64,000 bases of DNA from Croceitalea dokdonensis DOKDO 023 (GCF_001306415.1 NZ_LDJX01000009.1:38536-102535); one strand, 5' to 3'. Positions 33,977-43,986 are shown, counted from the stretch's first letter. Program-made: numbers and translations. Notes: generated from the letters alone by a model not told the origin.

Positions 33977-34954
33977 ATGCGAGAGGCCGCTTTTGTAAAG
34001 CAAAATAAGGACAAATGGAGCACTTTTGAAAAAGCCTTAAAAAGTGGCAGGAACTTTGACCCAGATGCCCTTTCCGACCTTTATATTGAAATTACGGACC
34101 ATCTTAGCTATGCCAACACGTTTTATCAGGGCAGCAATACCGCGCGTTATTTAAACGCATTGGCCTCACAGGCCCATCAAAAAATCTATAAAACAAAACG
34201 GGAATCCAAGAACCGTATTGTAAGCTTTTGGAAAACGGAATTTCCTACAATGTTCTACCAGCATAGGCGTGAACTGTTGATTGCCTTCCTGGTATTTGTT
34301 TTTTTTGCCTTGGTAGGAGCGTTCTCCTCTGCGAATGAAGGGGATTTTGTCCGTTCCATCCTAGGGGATGGCTATGTTAACATGACCCTTGATAATATTG
34401 AGAACAACAATCCCATGGCCGTATACAAGCAACAAGGGGAATTTAATATGTTTTTAGGGATTACCATCAACAATATTAAGGTGGCTGTGTTTGCATTTGC
34501 CTTTGGTATTTTTTTGGGTATAGGCACCTTGTATATCATGCTCAGAAACGGCATCATGTTGGGGAGCTTTCAATACTTTTTTTATGAAAAAGGGCTTCTT
34601 TGGGAATCTGCCAGAACCATCTGGATACATGGTACCATTGAAATTGCCGTTATTATCATCGCCGGTTGTGCTGGTTTGGTTTTGGCCAATGGGATACTGT
34701 TTCCTGGAACCTATACCCGCTTAGAATCTTTTAAAAGGGGTGTCAAGAACGGACTTAAAATTATGGTGAGTACTGTTCCCTTCTTTATTTTAGCCGGCTT
34801 TTTGGAAGGTTTTGTCACTAGACACACGGAAATGCCAGATTGGCTCGCCATTATCATCATCACAAACTCCCTTGCCCTTGTCCTATTTTATTACATCATC
34901 TATCCCTATCAATTAAACAAAAAGAAACAATATGCAACCCACCAACTTCATTGA
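33977..34954 (+). CDS. SpoIIM family (stage II sporulation protein M-like) membrane protein
   Basis: A 325-residue membrane protein with a cytoplasmic N-terminus of about 95 residues and five hydrophobic segments. The family signature WIHGTIEIAVIIIAG (216-230) is present. SpoIIM in Bacillus works in peptidoglycan remodelling during engulfment, but this organism shows no sign of sporulation, so only the fold is shared. It is the first of six same-strand genes that overlap or abut, which points to one transcript. Confidence 0.88.
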   Translation: MREAAFVKQNKDKWSTFEKALKSGRNFDPDALSDLYIEITDHLSYANTFYQGSNTARYLNALASQAHQKIYKTKRESKNRIVSFWKTEFPTMFYQHRRELLIAFLVFVFFALVGAFSSANEGDFVRSILGDGYVNMTLDNIENNNPMAVYKQQGEFNMFLGITINNIKVAVFAFAFGIFLGIGTLYIMLRNGIMLGSFQYFFYEKGLLWESARTIWIHGTIEIAVIIIAGCAGLVLANGILFPGTYTRLESFKRGVKNGLKIMVSTVPFFILAGFLEGFVTRHTEMPDWLAIIIITNSLALVLFYYIIYPYQLNKKKQYATHQLH

Positions 34955-35816
34955 ATTTAAAAAACAACGGGAATTGGGAGAGATACTCTCGGACACCTTT
35001 GGTTTTCTTCGCTTGGAATTTAAACCTTTTTTTACGACACTTCTAAAGATTGTGGGGCCCTATTTGCTGATTTTATTGGTAGCGACCGGGTTTTACCTGT
35101 TCTCTTTTGGGGACTTGTTCAACATTGCCTTGGTTACCTCAGAAAACTCCTTGTTCTCACCCATCATCCTTATCATTTCCGGAGCCGTTCTTTTTATTAG
35201 TTCCATTATGGTTTATGCCGTGTCCTATGGTGGTGTACTTTTTTACATCAAAGAATACATAGATCATACTGGGACGGTAGAGTTCCAAAAGGTCAAAAAA
35301 CAGGTCTACGCCAATTTTTGGTCTTTTATAGGGCTAGGGTTCTTGGTTGGTATCTCCTTGCTTGTAGGGTTTATGATGTGCCTTGTACCCGGGATTTACC
35401 TTGCTGTACCTTTAGGTATTTCATTCGCCATTATGGTGTTCCAAAATTTAAGTGCTACAGACTCCTATTCAGAAAGCTTTAGATTGGTAAAAGACAATTG
35501 GTGGAACACTTTTGCCGTATTTATAGTATTGTACATTGTGGTTTATGTTGCCTCATTGGCCTTTAGTTTGCCTACCGTGATTTACAGTTGGATCAGTATG
35601 GGCATTTTCTCCGGCGAATTTGATGCGGAAAGCATAAACGCCTTTACGGATCCGGTATACCTGCTTCTAAACCTGATTACGCGCATCGTACAGTTTTTAA
35701 TGAACATCGTTCTTTTGGTGGCCTCAGCATTAATTTATTTTAACCTGAACGAAAAGAAAAACTTTACAGGTACTTTTGAACGTATAGACAACTTGGGGAA
35801 AACCACGGAAGAGTAA
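34932..35816 (+). CDS. Polytopic membrane protein of the SpoIIM-MoxR operon
   Basis: A 294-residue protein that starts inside the last 23 bp of the SpoIIM gene. It has a short soluble N-terminus (FIEFKKQRELGEILSDTFGF) and five or six long hydrophobic segments. I do not recognise the family with certainty. Its stop abuts the start of the DUF4129 gene, so translation is probably coupled. Confidence 0.75.
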   Translation: MQPTNFIEFKKQRELGEILSDTFGFLRLEFKPFFTTLLKIVGPYLLILLVATGFYLFSFGDLFNIALVTSENSLFSPIILIISGAVLFISSIMVYAVSYGGVLFYIKEYIDHTGTVEFQKVKKQVYANFWSFIGLGFLVGISLLVGFMMCLVPGIYLAVPLGISFAIMVFQNLSATDSYSESFRLVKDNWWNTFAVFIVLYIVVYVASLAFSLPTVIYSWISMGIFSGEFDAESINAFTDPVYLLLNLITRIVQFLMNIVLLVASALIYFNLNEKKNFTGTFERIDNLGKTTEE

Positions 35817-36551
35817 ATGCCAAAAAAGCCCCTACTTTGTGTTGCCTTGCTATTTTGCCTAACTTCTTTAGGACAAAAGGATTCCCTTGCGGTAAAATAT
35901 GATGATTCCCCTTTGGAAAAAGTAGACATAGAAAAAGAGGACATACAAGCCTTTTTGGATGATGAACGCTTTGATTATGAAATAGAAAAAGTAGACAACA
36001 GCTGGTGGGAAGACATTAAAAATTGGTTTTATAACCTGGTAAGACGGTTTTTTGAATGGATTTTTGGGGTGGATAGGGCCCCAGGCTATCTGGCCGTTTT
36101 TTTAAAGCTACTACCCTACCTTTTGCTCGGACTTTTACTCTATCTAATCATTAGATTCTTTATAAACGTTAACAGCAGAGCATTGCTAGATGCCAAGAAA
36201 AATGAAAACCTAGTATCCCTTTCCGAAGAGGAGCGCATTATAAAAACCGAAGATATTCATGGTTTGATACAGCAAGCGGTGGCAGATAAAAACTACCGCT
36301 TGGCCATACGGTACTATTACCTGTTGATTCTAAGACAACTTAGTGAGGGAGAGCATATTGACTGGAAACCACAAAAGACCAATGATGACTACCTTAACGA
36401 ACTGGCCAATGAGCAATTAAAAACTGGATTTTCTAAGGTTACCTTGCTCTATGATTACATTTGGTATGGTGAATTTACCATTGAAAACATAGCTTATGAA
36501 AAAGCCGTAAACGTATTCACAACCCTGCAAAACCAAATAGGCCATGGTTAA
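35817..36551 (+). CDS. DUF4129 domain protein
   Basis: A 244-residue protein with a signal peptide or N-terminal anchor (LLFCLTSLGQ) and a second membrane segment at about 94-118 (LLPYLLLGLLLYLII). The C-terminal DUF4129 domain (about 158-243) has AIRYYYLLILRQL and DDYLNELANEQ. Such domains occur near transglutaminase, MoxR and DUF58 genes. It abuts the gene before it and overlaps the DUF4350 gene by 8 bp. Confidence 0.85.
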   Translation: MPKKPLLCVALLFCLTSLGQKDSLAVKYDDSPLEKVDIEKEDIQAFLDDERFDYEIEKVDNSWWEDIKNWFYNLVRRFFEWIFGVDRAPGYLAVFLKLLPYLLLGLLLYLIIRFFINVNSRALLDAKKNENLVSLSEEERIIKTEDIHGLIQQAVADKNYRLAIRYYYLLILRQLSEGEHIDWKPQKTNDDYLNELANEQLKTGFSKVTLLYDYIWYGEFTIENIAYEKAVNVFTTLQNQIGHG

Positions 36552-37758
36552 AAAAGGAGGGGTTTATATCATTATCGCAATCATCACCGTAGGGTTGATA
36601 TTGGCCGTGCAATACAGCAAACCCAAAGAGGTAAATTGGTTTCCTTCCTACGTGGCGCAACACAAAATACCCTTGGGCACCTATGTGGCCAATGAACTGC
36701 TCACCTCTTATTTTGGTGACAAGGTAAAGCAGGTACAGCAACCCCCATTTGAGTTTTTAACAAACAATACCGATGCAAAAGGCACCTACCTGCTTGTCAA
36801 TGATAAGATTAATTTTGGGGATGCGGAAATGAAGGCTCTATTAAGTTGGGTTTCTAAAGGAAATACCTTGTTTGTCGCTTCAGGTGGTTTTGAACCCCAG
36901 TTATTGGATACCCTTAACCTAGACCAAATAAGCCTCTATAGCGGTGATGCCTTAGATCCGCTCTACTACCATCAGTTGGTGAATCCGGTCATAAAATCTT
37001 CCCCTGCGGTGTATGATAAGGATTATTACACGCTTTATTTTAATGAGTTGGACACTTTAAACACATCCATAGTCGGGGAGGTCCACGCCAAGTCTGATGA
37101 CCTTACGGCCGCTGACAGAAAGGTAACCGTTGTTCGCCAAAAATTCGGTAGTGGCGAAATCTTGTTATCCCAATTTCCAGAGGCATTCACCAATTATTTT
37201 ATACTAAAGGGAGACAATAGGGATTATACCTCAGGATTGTTCAGCTACTTAAAGACGGACAACACCTTGTACGTGGACAATCATCATAAATCCGGTAAGT
37301 CCTTCTTTACCTCCCCAATGTATATTTTTCTCAACACAAAAGAGTTTAAATGGGCCTATTATATGGTATTGATCGGCGCGGTGGTCTACATTATCTTTGA
37401 AGGAAAACGAAAGCAACGTGCCATCCCCGTGGTTACCCCGCTTAAAAACCAGACCTTGGCGTTTACCAAGACCATTGCAGACATGTATTATGAAACCGGG
37501 CAGCAAAAAGAAATTGCCAAACACAAGGTTGCCCAGTTTCTAGATTACATAAGAACCCGTTTTTACCTAAATACTGAGGAGTTGGACCAGGCATTTTTTC
37601 ATAGCCTAGCCTCTAGAAGTAACCACACGACTGAAGAAATTAAAGGGCTGTTTCAATTTTTACAACAAATTGGTTCCCAGCAGCAGCTAAGCGATAGTCA
37701 ATTACAGGTATTGAACAAAAAAATAGAAGAATTTAAAGCAAAAGTAGATGGAAAATAA
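36544..37758 (+). CDS. DUF4350 domain protein
   Basis: A 404-residue protein with an N-terminal anchor (residues 7-24, VYIIIAIITVGLILAV) and another membrane segment near 277-292 (YYMVLIGAVVYIIF). The large middle domain, probably periplasmic (about 35-265), has the ThuA/GATase1-like DUF4350 pattern (LLVNDKINFGDAE, ALLSWVSKGNTLFVASGG). The C-terminal cytoplasmic helical tail may contact MoxR. It overlaps MoxR by 11 bp. Confidence 0.82.
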   Translation: MVKKGGVYIIIAIITVGLILAVQYSKPKEVNWFPSYVAQHKIPLGTYVANELLTSYFGDKVKQVQQPPFEFLTNNTDAKGTYLLVNDKINFGDAEMKALLSWVSKGNTLFVASGGFEPQLLDTLNLDQISLYSGDALDPLYYHQLVNPVIKSSPAVYDKDYYTLYFNELDTLNTSIVGEVHAKSDDLTAADRKVTVVRQKFGSGEILLSQFPEAFTNYFILKGDNRDYTSGLFSYLKTDNTLYVDNHHKSGKSFFTSPMYIFLNTKEFKWAYYMVLIGAVVYIIFEGKRKQRAIPVVTPLKNQTLAFTKTIADMYYETGQQKEIAKHKVAQFLDYIRTRFYLNTEELDQAFFHSLASRSNHTTEEIKGLFQFLQQIGSQQQLSDSQLQVLNKKIEEFKAKVDGK

Positions 37759-38731
37759 TGATTTAAACTTTGATAACCGAATACCCCTGGAAGAGCTTAA
37801 AAACACGGTTGATGCTATTGGAAAAGAACTGTCCAAAGTTATCGTTGGCCAGCAGAATTTTATAGATTTATTGATTGCATCGCTGTTTGTAAACGGTCAT
37901 GTTTTGATAGAAGGGGTGCCGGGAATCGCAAAAACCATTACGGCCAAACTATTTGCCAAAACCTTAAAAACAGATTTTAGCCGCATACAGTTTACCCCAG
38001 ATTTAATGCCCAGTGATATTTTGGGCACCTCCATATTCAACGTAAAAACTTCTGAGTTCGAGTTTAAAAAAGGCCCTATTTTTTCCAATGTCATTTTAAT
38101 AGATGAAATTAACAGGGCGCCGGCAAAAACACAGGCCGCCCTTTTTGAAACTATGGAAGAACGCCAAGCGACCGTAGACGGCACCACTTATAAAATGGCG
38201 GAACCCTTTATGGTGTTGGCCACACAGAACCCCATTGAACAAGAAGGAACATATGCTCTTCCAGAGGCCCAACTAGACCGTTTTTTGTTTAAGATCAAGG
38301 TGGATTATCCATCCGTAGAAGAGGAAGTAAAGATTATTCAGACCCATCACGAGCGTAAATCGGGGAATCCATCTGATAGCATTAAACCGGTTTTATTGCC
38401 TAAAAAATTAAAGGAATTTAAAAACATTATCCATGATGTTATTGTAGAGGAGAAAATCTTTAAATATATCGCTGAAATCATTTCAAAGACCAGAAACCAT
38501 CCGCATCTCTATCTTGGGGCATCGCCACGGGCCTCTATTGCCGCCATGCAATGTGCAAAGGCATTTGCTGCTATTAAAGGACGTGATTTTGTGACTCCAG
38601 AAGACGTAAAAAAAGCGTTGGTTCCCATTCTTAACCATAGGGTCATTCTAACCCCAGAACGCGAAATGGAAGGTATAACCACGGAAAGCGTGATAAAAAT
38701 GATCGCTGAGTCCGTAGAAATACCAAGGTAA
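37748..38731 (+). CDS. MoxR family AAA+ ATPase
   Basis: A 327-residue AAA+ ATPase of the MoxR family. Walker A is GVPGIAKT (56-63), Walker B LIDEINRAP (117-125) and sensor 1 is Asn161 in ATQNP; the second conserved block LPEAQLDRFLF follows. MoxR proteins act as chaperone-like ATPases that assemble or activate von Willebrand factor A or DUF58 partners, which fits the DUF58 gene next door. The partner chemistry is unknown. Confidence 0.94.
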   Translation: MENNDLNFDNRIPLEELKNTVDAIGKELSKVIVGQQNFIDLLIASLFVNGHVLIEGVPGIAKTITAKLFAKTLKTDFSRIQFTPDLMPSDILGTSIFNVKTSEFEFKKGPIFSNVILIDEINRAPAKTQAALFETMEERQATVDGTTYKMAEPFMVLATQNPIEQEGTYALPEAQLDRFLFKIKVDYPSVEEEVKIIQTHHERKSGNPSDSIKPVLLPKKLKEFKNIIHDVIVEEKIFKYIAEIISKTRNHPHLYLGASPRASIAAMQCAKAFAAIKGRDFVTPEDVKKALVPILNHRVILTPEREMEGITTESVIKMIAESVEIPR

Positions 38732-40066
38732 ATGCAACAGTTTTTCAGGTCATTTTATGTACATAATACCTTTTTTAGGTTTCTGGCGGTAATAGCCGCT
38801 TGTTTTGTGCTATCCTATTGGTTGACCTGGTTGTACCCCATTGCATGGCTGGCGTTTTATATTTTAATGGCGATGTTTCTCCTAGATTGTTATTTACTGT
38901 ACGCCAATGTCAATAAAATCAAAGCAAAACGAAAATTACCCCAAAAGCTTTCCAATAGCGATTACAATCAAATTTCTATTGAGGTAAGTTCTGGTTATCC
39001 CTTTAAAACCAGCGTTGCCATTATAGATGAGCTTCCCGTTCAATTTCAAAAGCGGGATTTTCTCTTCACGAAAAAATTGTCCAAAAACCAAACTGCAGTG
39101 CACACCTACTCCCTAAGACCAGTGGAACGGGGCGAATATGTCTTTGGTTTTCTTAATGTTTTTGCCTCATCACCTTTACAACTCGTAAAAAAACGGTTTC
39201 GGTTTTTTAAGGATGAGATGGTACCTGTATACCCTTCCATTATACAGATGCAACAGTATGATTTTTTGGCCATCAGCAATCAACTAACCCAAATAGGCCT
39301 TAAGAAAATTAGACGAATTGGCCATACCCAGGAATTTGAACAAATTAAAGAGTATGTTGAGGGTGATGATATTAGGACCATTAACTGGAAGGCCACAGCA
39401 AAACGGAATGCCCTCATGGTGAACCAGTTCCAAGATGAAAAATCACAGCCTATTTATTCCATCATTGACACCGGCCGTGTTATGAAAATGCCCTTTGACG
39501 GGCTTAAACTGTTAGATTATGCCATTAATTCTACCTTAGCTTTTTCTAATGTTGCGCTAAAACGAAACGATAAAACGGGAATGGTGACTTTTTCCAAAAA
39601 AATTGGGACCTATCTTCCTGCAATCCAAAAAATCACCCATCTGAACACCATTTTGGAAAAACTCTACAGCATCAACACGGCATTTACGGACTCTGATTTT
39701 GGCTTGTTGTATGCGCATGTTAAGCGCAAAATCAACCATCGGAGCCTTTTGTTGCTGTATACCAATTTTGAACATATTTCTGCCTTACAACGGCAGCTGC
39801 CCTATCTCATCGCCTTGGCAAAAAAACATGTCCTTGTAGTCATCTTTTTTGAAAATACAGAGTTGGAAGCATTGGTGCACGGAGATGCTGAGGATGTACA
39901 GGCCATCTATCACAAAACCATAGCGGAAAAATTTTCCATGGAAAAAAGGACCATGCAAAAAATATTGCAACAGTATGGGATACAGACCATATTGACCAAA
40001 CCTGAATCCTTAACCGTCAACACCATCAATAAATATTTGGAAATTAAAGCTAGGGGGCTGTTGTAA
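38732..40066 (+). CDS. DUF58 domain protein
   Basis: A 444-residue protein with two N-terminal membrane segments (about 15-55) and a cytoplasmic DUF58 domain. The hallmark YVEGDDIRTINWKATAKR spans 208-225. The expected von Willebrand A metal site is altered: IIDTGR stands where a DxSxS motif would be, so metal binding is doubtful. It starts one base after the MoxR stop, and no further gene of the operon follows. A weak hairpin with no T run lies just after the stop. Confidence 0.9.
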   Translation: MQQFFRSFYVHNTFFRFLAVIAACFVLSYWLTWLYPIAWLAFYILMAMFLLDCYLLYANVNKIKAKRKLPQKLSNSDYNQISIEVSSGYPFKTSVAIIDELPVQFQKRDFLFTKKLSKNQTAVHTYSLRPVERGEYVFGFLNVFASSPLQLVKKRFRFFKDEMVPVYPSIIQMQQYDFLAISNQLTQIGLKKIRRIGHTQEFEQIKEYVEGDDIRTINWKATAKRNALMVNQFQDEKSQPIYSIIDTGRVMKMPFDGLKLLDYAINSTLAFSNVALKRNDKTGMVTFSKKIGTYLPAIQKITHLNTILEKLYSINTAFTDSDFGLLYAHVKRKINHRSLLLLYTNFEHISALQRQLPYLIALAKKHVLVVIFFENTELEALVHGDAEDVQAIYHKTIAEKFSMEKRTMQKILQQYGIQTILTKPESLTVNTINKYLEIKARGLL

Positions 40067-40277
40067 ACCATATAGTGGTTTAAACCTTTCTCGATTGAAG
40101 CAAAACTTTAAGGAATCAAGCGCAGAAGAAGACTATTGTGGGTTGCATAGCACGGCTACGAGCAAGAAAAGGACAAAAAATGGGGGTAATGCTGCCATTT
40201 TTTAGCCAATTTAAAAAAGCTCAACCGATTTCAATAATTGGATACCACAGAACAAACTTAAAAAGTACTTTTCTCGG

Positions 40278-40751
40278 CTATTTCACCAACGTATACCCCT
40301 GTGGAAAAGCTAATTCTGATAAGGTGGGCAATCGTTGTAACTCCTTAAAATAGTAGTCTAGTTCCGTTACGGTCTTATTTAGTTCTAAAGATTGGGCGGT
40401 CTCTTTGCTGAGTTGTCTTTTTTTATTTCTCTTGTGATCGGTAAAAATGTCTATGGTCACCCCCACACTGGCCCCACCCAATATAGTGGCCAACAGATCA
40501 TCGTTATCCCAGCCATTTTCCCGCTGGCTGGCATCTACGGCTTCTTTTCCAAGTCCGATTAGGGTACTACCGCCTATAGCTCCTGCAAAGGTCCACCAAC
40601 GGTTGCCCTTGGATATTTGTTTGGCAATACCAGCTCCAGCCAGTCCGTAGAGATTACCGCCGATAAAATGGAGTGCTTTATCTCTTTCAATTTGCCCAGA
40701 AACCGTGGATAAGGTACCAAGTAGTGCTACAGTGCAGAATATTTTTTTCAT
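40278..40751 (-). CDS. Exported YfiM/DUF2279-like protein
   Basis: A 157-residue exported protein with a signal peptide (MKKIFCTVALLGTLSTVSGQ). The mature part has DKALHFIGGNLYG, a Gly-rich segment with GLGKEAVDAS, and DDLLATILGGASVG, the pattern of YfiM/DUF2279-like proteins that is related to VanZ-like sequences. The C-terminal 50 residues are basic and helical. An ATG at 40772 would add seven residues before the signal and is not preferred. The function is unknown. The upstream gap 40067-40277 shows nothing I can name. Confidence 0.65.
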   Translation of the reverse strand: MKKIFCTVALLGTLSTVSGQIERDKALHFIGGNLYGLAGAGIAKQISKGNRWWTFAGAIGGSTLIGLGKEAVDASQRENGWDNDDLLATILGGASVGVTIDIFTDHKRNKKRQLSKETAQSLELNKTVTELDYYFKELQRLPTLSELAFPQGYTLVK

Positions 40752-40953
40752 AGGATTCACAAAAATAAACAACCTAAGTTCAGACCCAAACCGGTTTGTA
40801 CAATAATTACCGTGCTCCTATCCTAAGTTCCTATAATTGTTTGCCGTTACAGGCCGGACTGCTTATCCCATAAAAAATGTTTTTAAATACTTTTCACTAA
40901 TAATAACTATCTAGAAAAACTACAAAATCCATTATCTTAGAAAAAATTTGTCC

Positions 40954-43086
40954 ATGCAATCCCGCCTATTCCCAGTGAACCTTCTTATGCTCCTTTGCTC
41001 CTTAGTATGTATTATGGGCTGTGCAGATACCTCATCCCCAAATAACAAGCATCACCGATCTTGGGAGGTCTACCTAGGTGGGCCAGGGAGAAACCACTAT
41101 AGTACGCTTTCTGAAATTACCCCGGAAAATCTGCACAGGCTGCGGATGGTATGGAGCTACTCGGCACCGGATATTGGCCAGATGCAGATGAACCCGATTG
41201 TAGTGGATACAATCCTATACGGGGTTACCTCGGCTCTAAGGGTAGTCGCGTTACACGCCGCCACGGGAAAGGAACTTTGGACCTTTGGTGACACCCTCAA
41301 TGCTTGGCATTCCACCAGTCGCGGTGTGGCATATTGGGAAAAGGGCAGAGACCGCAGGATTTTCTACACAATGGGCTCGGAACTATTTGCCTTGGATGCC
41401 CAGACCGGTAAGCCCATTCTTACTTTTGGTATGGATGGAAAAATAGACATGCGTGCCGGCCTGCCACCAAATGCCCGAGAAAAATTTTTGGTTTCCAACA
41501 CACCGGGGACCATCTACAAAGACCTTATTATCATGCCAACACGGGTTTCCGAAAATCTAGGGGCGGCACCCGGCGACATCATGGCGTTCAGCGTCTTAAC
41601 GGGCAAACCTGTTTGGACGTTTAAAACCATTCCCGAAGAAGAACAAAAAGGAAGTCAAACTTGGGGGGATACACAAGTACGCCAAAAGGGTTTAATCGGG
41701 GCTGCTAACAGCTGGGCCGGCATGGCCTTGGATGAGACTACGGAAACACTGTTTGTTCCAACAGGTTCAGCCGCGCCAGATTTTGACGGCAGCCAAAGGC
41801 CTGGGTCTAATTTATACGCAAATTGCCTTTTGGCCTTGGATGCCAACAAAGGCACCCTTAAATGGCATTTTCAATTCACCCATCACGATCTCTGGGATCG
41901 TGATCCCCCTGCCCCACCAAATTTATTGAACGTTACCCGCAATGGAGCGCAAATAGCAGCGGTGGCCCAGGTAACCAAACAAGGCTATGTTTTTGTTTTT
42001 GACCGAAATACTGGAGAATCCTTGTTTGAAATCAAGGAAACACCAGTACCAAATTCCACGCTGGAAGGCCAACGTGCCTGGCCAACCCAACCTATACCCA
42101 CCAAGCCAAAACCATTTGCCAGGTTGGCAAAGGATATCACGGTGGCAGCAATTAGTCCGTACGCTGAAAACCCAGAGGACATTGCCGCCATCATAGAAAC
42201 AAGTAACAAAAATGAATACGCTCCCCCAGGACTTGACCCAGTGCTCTTACTTCCAGGTTATGACGGTGGGGCGGAATGGGGCGGTGCGGCGGCTGACCCA
42301 GATGATGGTATATTGTATGTCAATTCCAACGAAATGCCCTGGATATTGCAGATGATGCAAAATACGGACTTACCGGAAGCTAAAAGCCTTGGAGAAAAGC
42401 TTTATCAGGTGAACTGTACCTCCTGCCATCAAAGTAACCTAAAAGGGATGCCCCAAAGTGGATTTCCGGCCATAAATGCGCTTCCAGGATATTTGACCAA
42501 AGCGGAAACCATGTCCATAATCACCAACGGAAAGGGAATGATGCCCGGCTTTCCTGAGTTGACGGCTAAAGAGACAGATGCACTACTTCAATTTTTATAC
42601 AGGGAGGAAGCAACGGTACATTCCATTGGTGCAGAAGCTAATTCTGATAGCACGCAAAGACCTAAATACAAACACACAGGTTATCACAAATTTCTGGATT
42701 CCAAAGCTCTTCCCGCGATTTCCCCGCCATGGGGAACCTTACATGCCATTGACCTAAATACGGGGGATTACCGTTGGTCCGTTACCTTAGGGGATACCCC
42801 AAGCCTCAGGGCCAAAGGACATCCACCAACCGGCTGTGAAAATTATGGCGGTCCGGTAGTGACCCAGAACGGTTTACTTTTTATTGCTGGCACCAAGGAT
42901 GGGTATTTCAGGATTTTTAACAAACATACCGGTGAGCTGCTTTGGGACTATCAACTTCCGGCTGCGTCTTTTGCTACTCCTGCCATGTACCAAGTTAATG
43001 GAAAACAATATATCGCACTGGCCTGCGGAGGTGAAAAGCTGGGAACAAAACCGGGAAACCAAATCGTGGCGTTTGCCTTGGAATAA
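40954..43086 (+). CDS. PQQ-dependent dehydrogenase with inserted cytochrome c domain
   Basis: A 710-residue quinohemoprotein of the PQQ glucose-dehydrogenase-like family, anchored as a lipoprotein (LVCIMGCAD). The propeller begins WEVYLGGPGRNHYS, with the typical THHDLWDRD and VTKQGYVFVFDRNTG segments. A cytochrome c domain of about 75 residues is inserted near residues 478-553, with heme site CTSCH (488-492) and a likely Met ligand in GKGMMPGF; the propeller resumes afterwards with SPPWGTLHAIDL and the HPPTGCENYGGP segment. It would oxidise a sugar or alcohol in the envelope and pass electrons to the heme. No PQQ synthesis genes are seen. TTG 40948 would be an alternative start. Confidence 0.9.
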   Translation: MQSRLFPVNLLMLLCSLVCIMGCADTSSPNNKHHRSWEVYLGGPGRNHYSTLSEITPENLHRLRMVWSYSAPDIGQMQMNPIVVDTILYGVTSALRVVALHAATGKELWTFGDTLNAWHSTSRGVAYWEKGRDRRIFYTMGSELFALDAQTGKPILTFGMDGKIDMRAGLPPNAREKFLVSNTPGTIYKDLIIMPTRVSENLGAAPGDIMAFSVLTGKPVWTFKTIPEEEQKGSQTWGDTQVRQKGLIGAANSWAGMALDETTETLFVPTGSAAPDFDGSQRPGSNLYANCLLALDANKGTLKWHFQFTHHDLWDRDPPAPPNLLNVTRNGAQIAAVAQVTKQGYVFVFDRNTGESLFEIKETPVPNSTLEGQRAWPTQPIPTKPKPFARLAKDITVAAISPYAENPEDIAAIIETSNKNEYAPPGLDPVLLLPGYDGGAEWGGAAADPDDGILYVNSNEMPWILQMMQNTDLPEAKSLGEKLYQVNCTSCHQSNLKGMPQSGFPAINALPGYLTKAETMSIITNGKGMMPGFPELTAKETDALLQFLYREEATVHSIGAEANSDSTQRPKYKHTGYHKFLDSKALPAISPPWGTLHAIDLNTGDYRWSVTLGDTPSLRAKGHPPTGCENYGGPVVTQNGLLFIAGTKDGYFRIFNKHTGELLWDYQLPAASFATPAMYQVNGKQYIALACGGEKLGTKPGNQIVAFALE

Positions 43087-43187
43087 TGTTATGGCCGATA
43101 TTATTTTTGCACTAGGTTACCATAGGCACAATTATCGTACCCTAAAACAAGCTTCATAAGTCCTTTAACTTTGCCTAATTTTACGCC

Positions 43188-43982
43188 GTGCAGTTATCCA
43201 AAACCATTAGTAGCAGCAAAAATCCCTTGGTAAAGCAAATTCTCTTGCTTAAAGAAAAATCCAGGGAACGCAAAAAAACGGGATTATTCGTCATAGAAGG
43301 CCTACGTGAATTGACATTGGCCCAAAAAGGGTCTTATGACATTGTTTCTCTATTACTTTGTGAAGAATTGTTCACAGGTGACCCCAGTTTGCATATAGAT
43401 GCCAAATCCATTACCCTGGTCACCAAGGCCGTTTACCAGAAAGTTGCCCATCGTGATAGCACGGAGGGTATCCTTGCAATAGCCAAAACTAAGGAACACC
43501 ATCTTAATGAAATTAGATTTGCAACCAAAACCCCTTTAATCCTTGTCGCGGAAGCACCGGAAAAACCAGGGAATATTGGGGCATTACTGCGAACCGCAGA
43601 TGCTGCTAACCTGGACGCCGTGCTCATTGCCAATCCAAAAACGGACCTGTACAATCCCAACATCATAAGATCAAGTGTGGGCTGTGTTTTCACCACTCAA
43701 ATAGGCATGGGAAGCACGGCGGACATCATTGGTTTTTTAAAAGCAAAAAAAATAGCGATATACTGTGCGGCACTTACCGCATCAAAAAACTATCTTAAAT
43801 TGGATTACACAAAAGCTACGGCTCTTGTTGTTGGTACGGAATCTACGGGGCTTTCCTCCATTTGGTTAAACAATGCCCACCATAACCTTATCATTCCTAT
43901 GGAAGGTGAAATAGATTCCATGAACGTATCCGTATCCGCTGCAATACTTATATTTGAGGCCAAACGCCAAAGGTATTTATAA
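43188..43982 (+). CDS. TrmH/SpoU family RNA 2'-O-methyltransferase
   Basis: A 264-residue RNA methyltransferase with the trefoil-knot SPOUT fold. An N-terminal substrate-binding part (about 1-95, VIEGLRELTLAQ) precedes the three motifs: NIGALLRTADA, LVVGTESTGLS and IPMEGEIDSMNVSVSAA. The target nucleotide of rRNA or tRNA cannot be told from sequence. The start is GTG at 43188, with a -7-like TAACTTTG at 43166-43173. It lies 4 bp before the CAAX protease gene. Confidence 0.92.
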   Translation: MQLSKTISSSKNPLVKQILLLKEKSRERKKTGLFVIEGLRELTLAQKGSYDIVSLLLCEELFTGDPSLHIDAKSITLVTKAVYQKVAHRDSTEGILAIAKTKEHHLNEIRFATKTPLILVAEAPEKPGNIGALLRTADAANLDAVLIANPKTDLYNPNIIRSSVGCVFTTQIGMGSTADIIGFLKAKKIAIYCAALTASKNYLKLDYTKATALVVGTESTGLSSIWLNNAHHNLIIPMEGEIDSMNVSVSAAILIFEAKRQRYL

Positions 43983-43986
43983 CGCT

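Noticed and set aside
40067..40082. A short hairpin after the DUF58 gene
   Set aside because: The stem is only 5 bp and no T run follows.
40138..40353. A 71-codon frame on the plus strand in the gap after DUF58
   Set aside because: It runs into the end of the YfiM-like gene on the other strand and shows no domain or signal.
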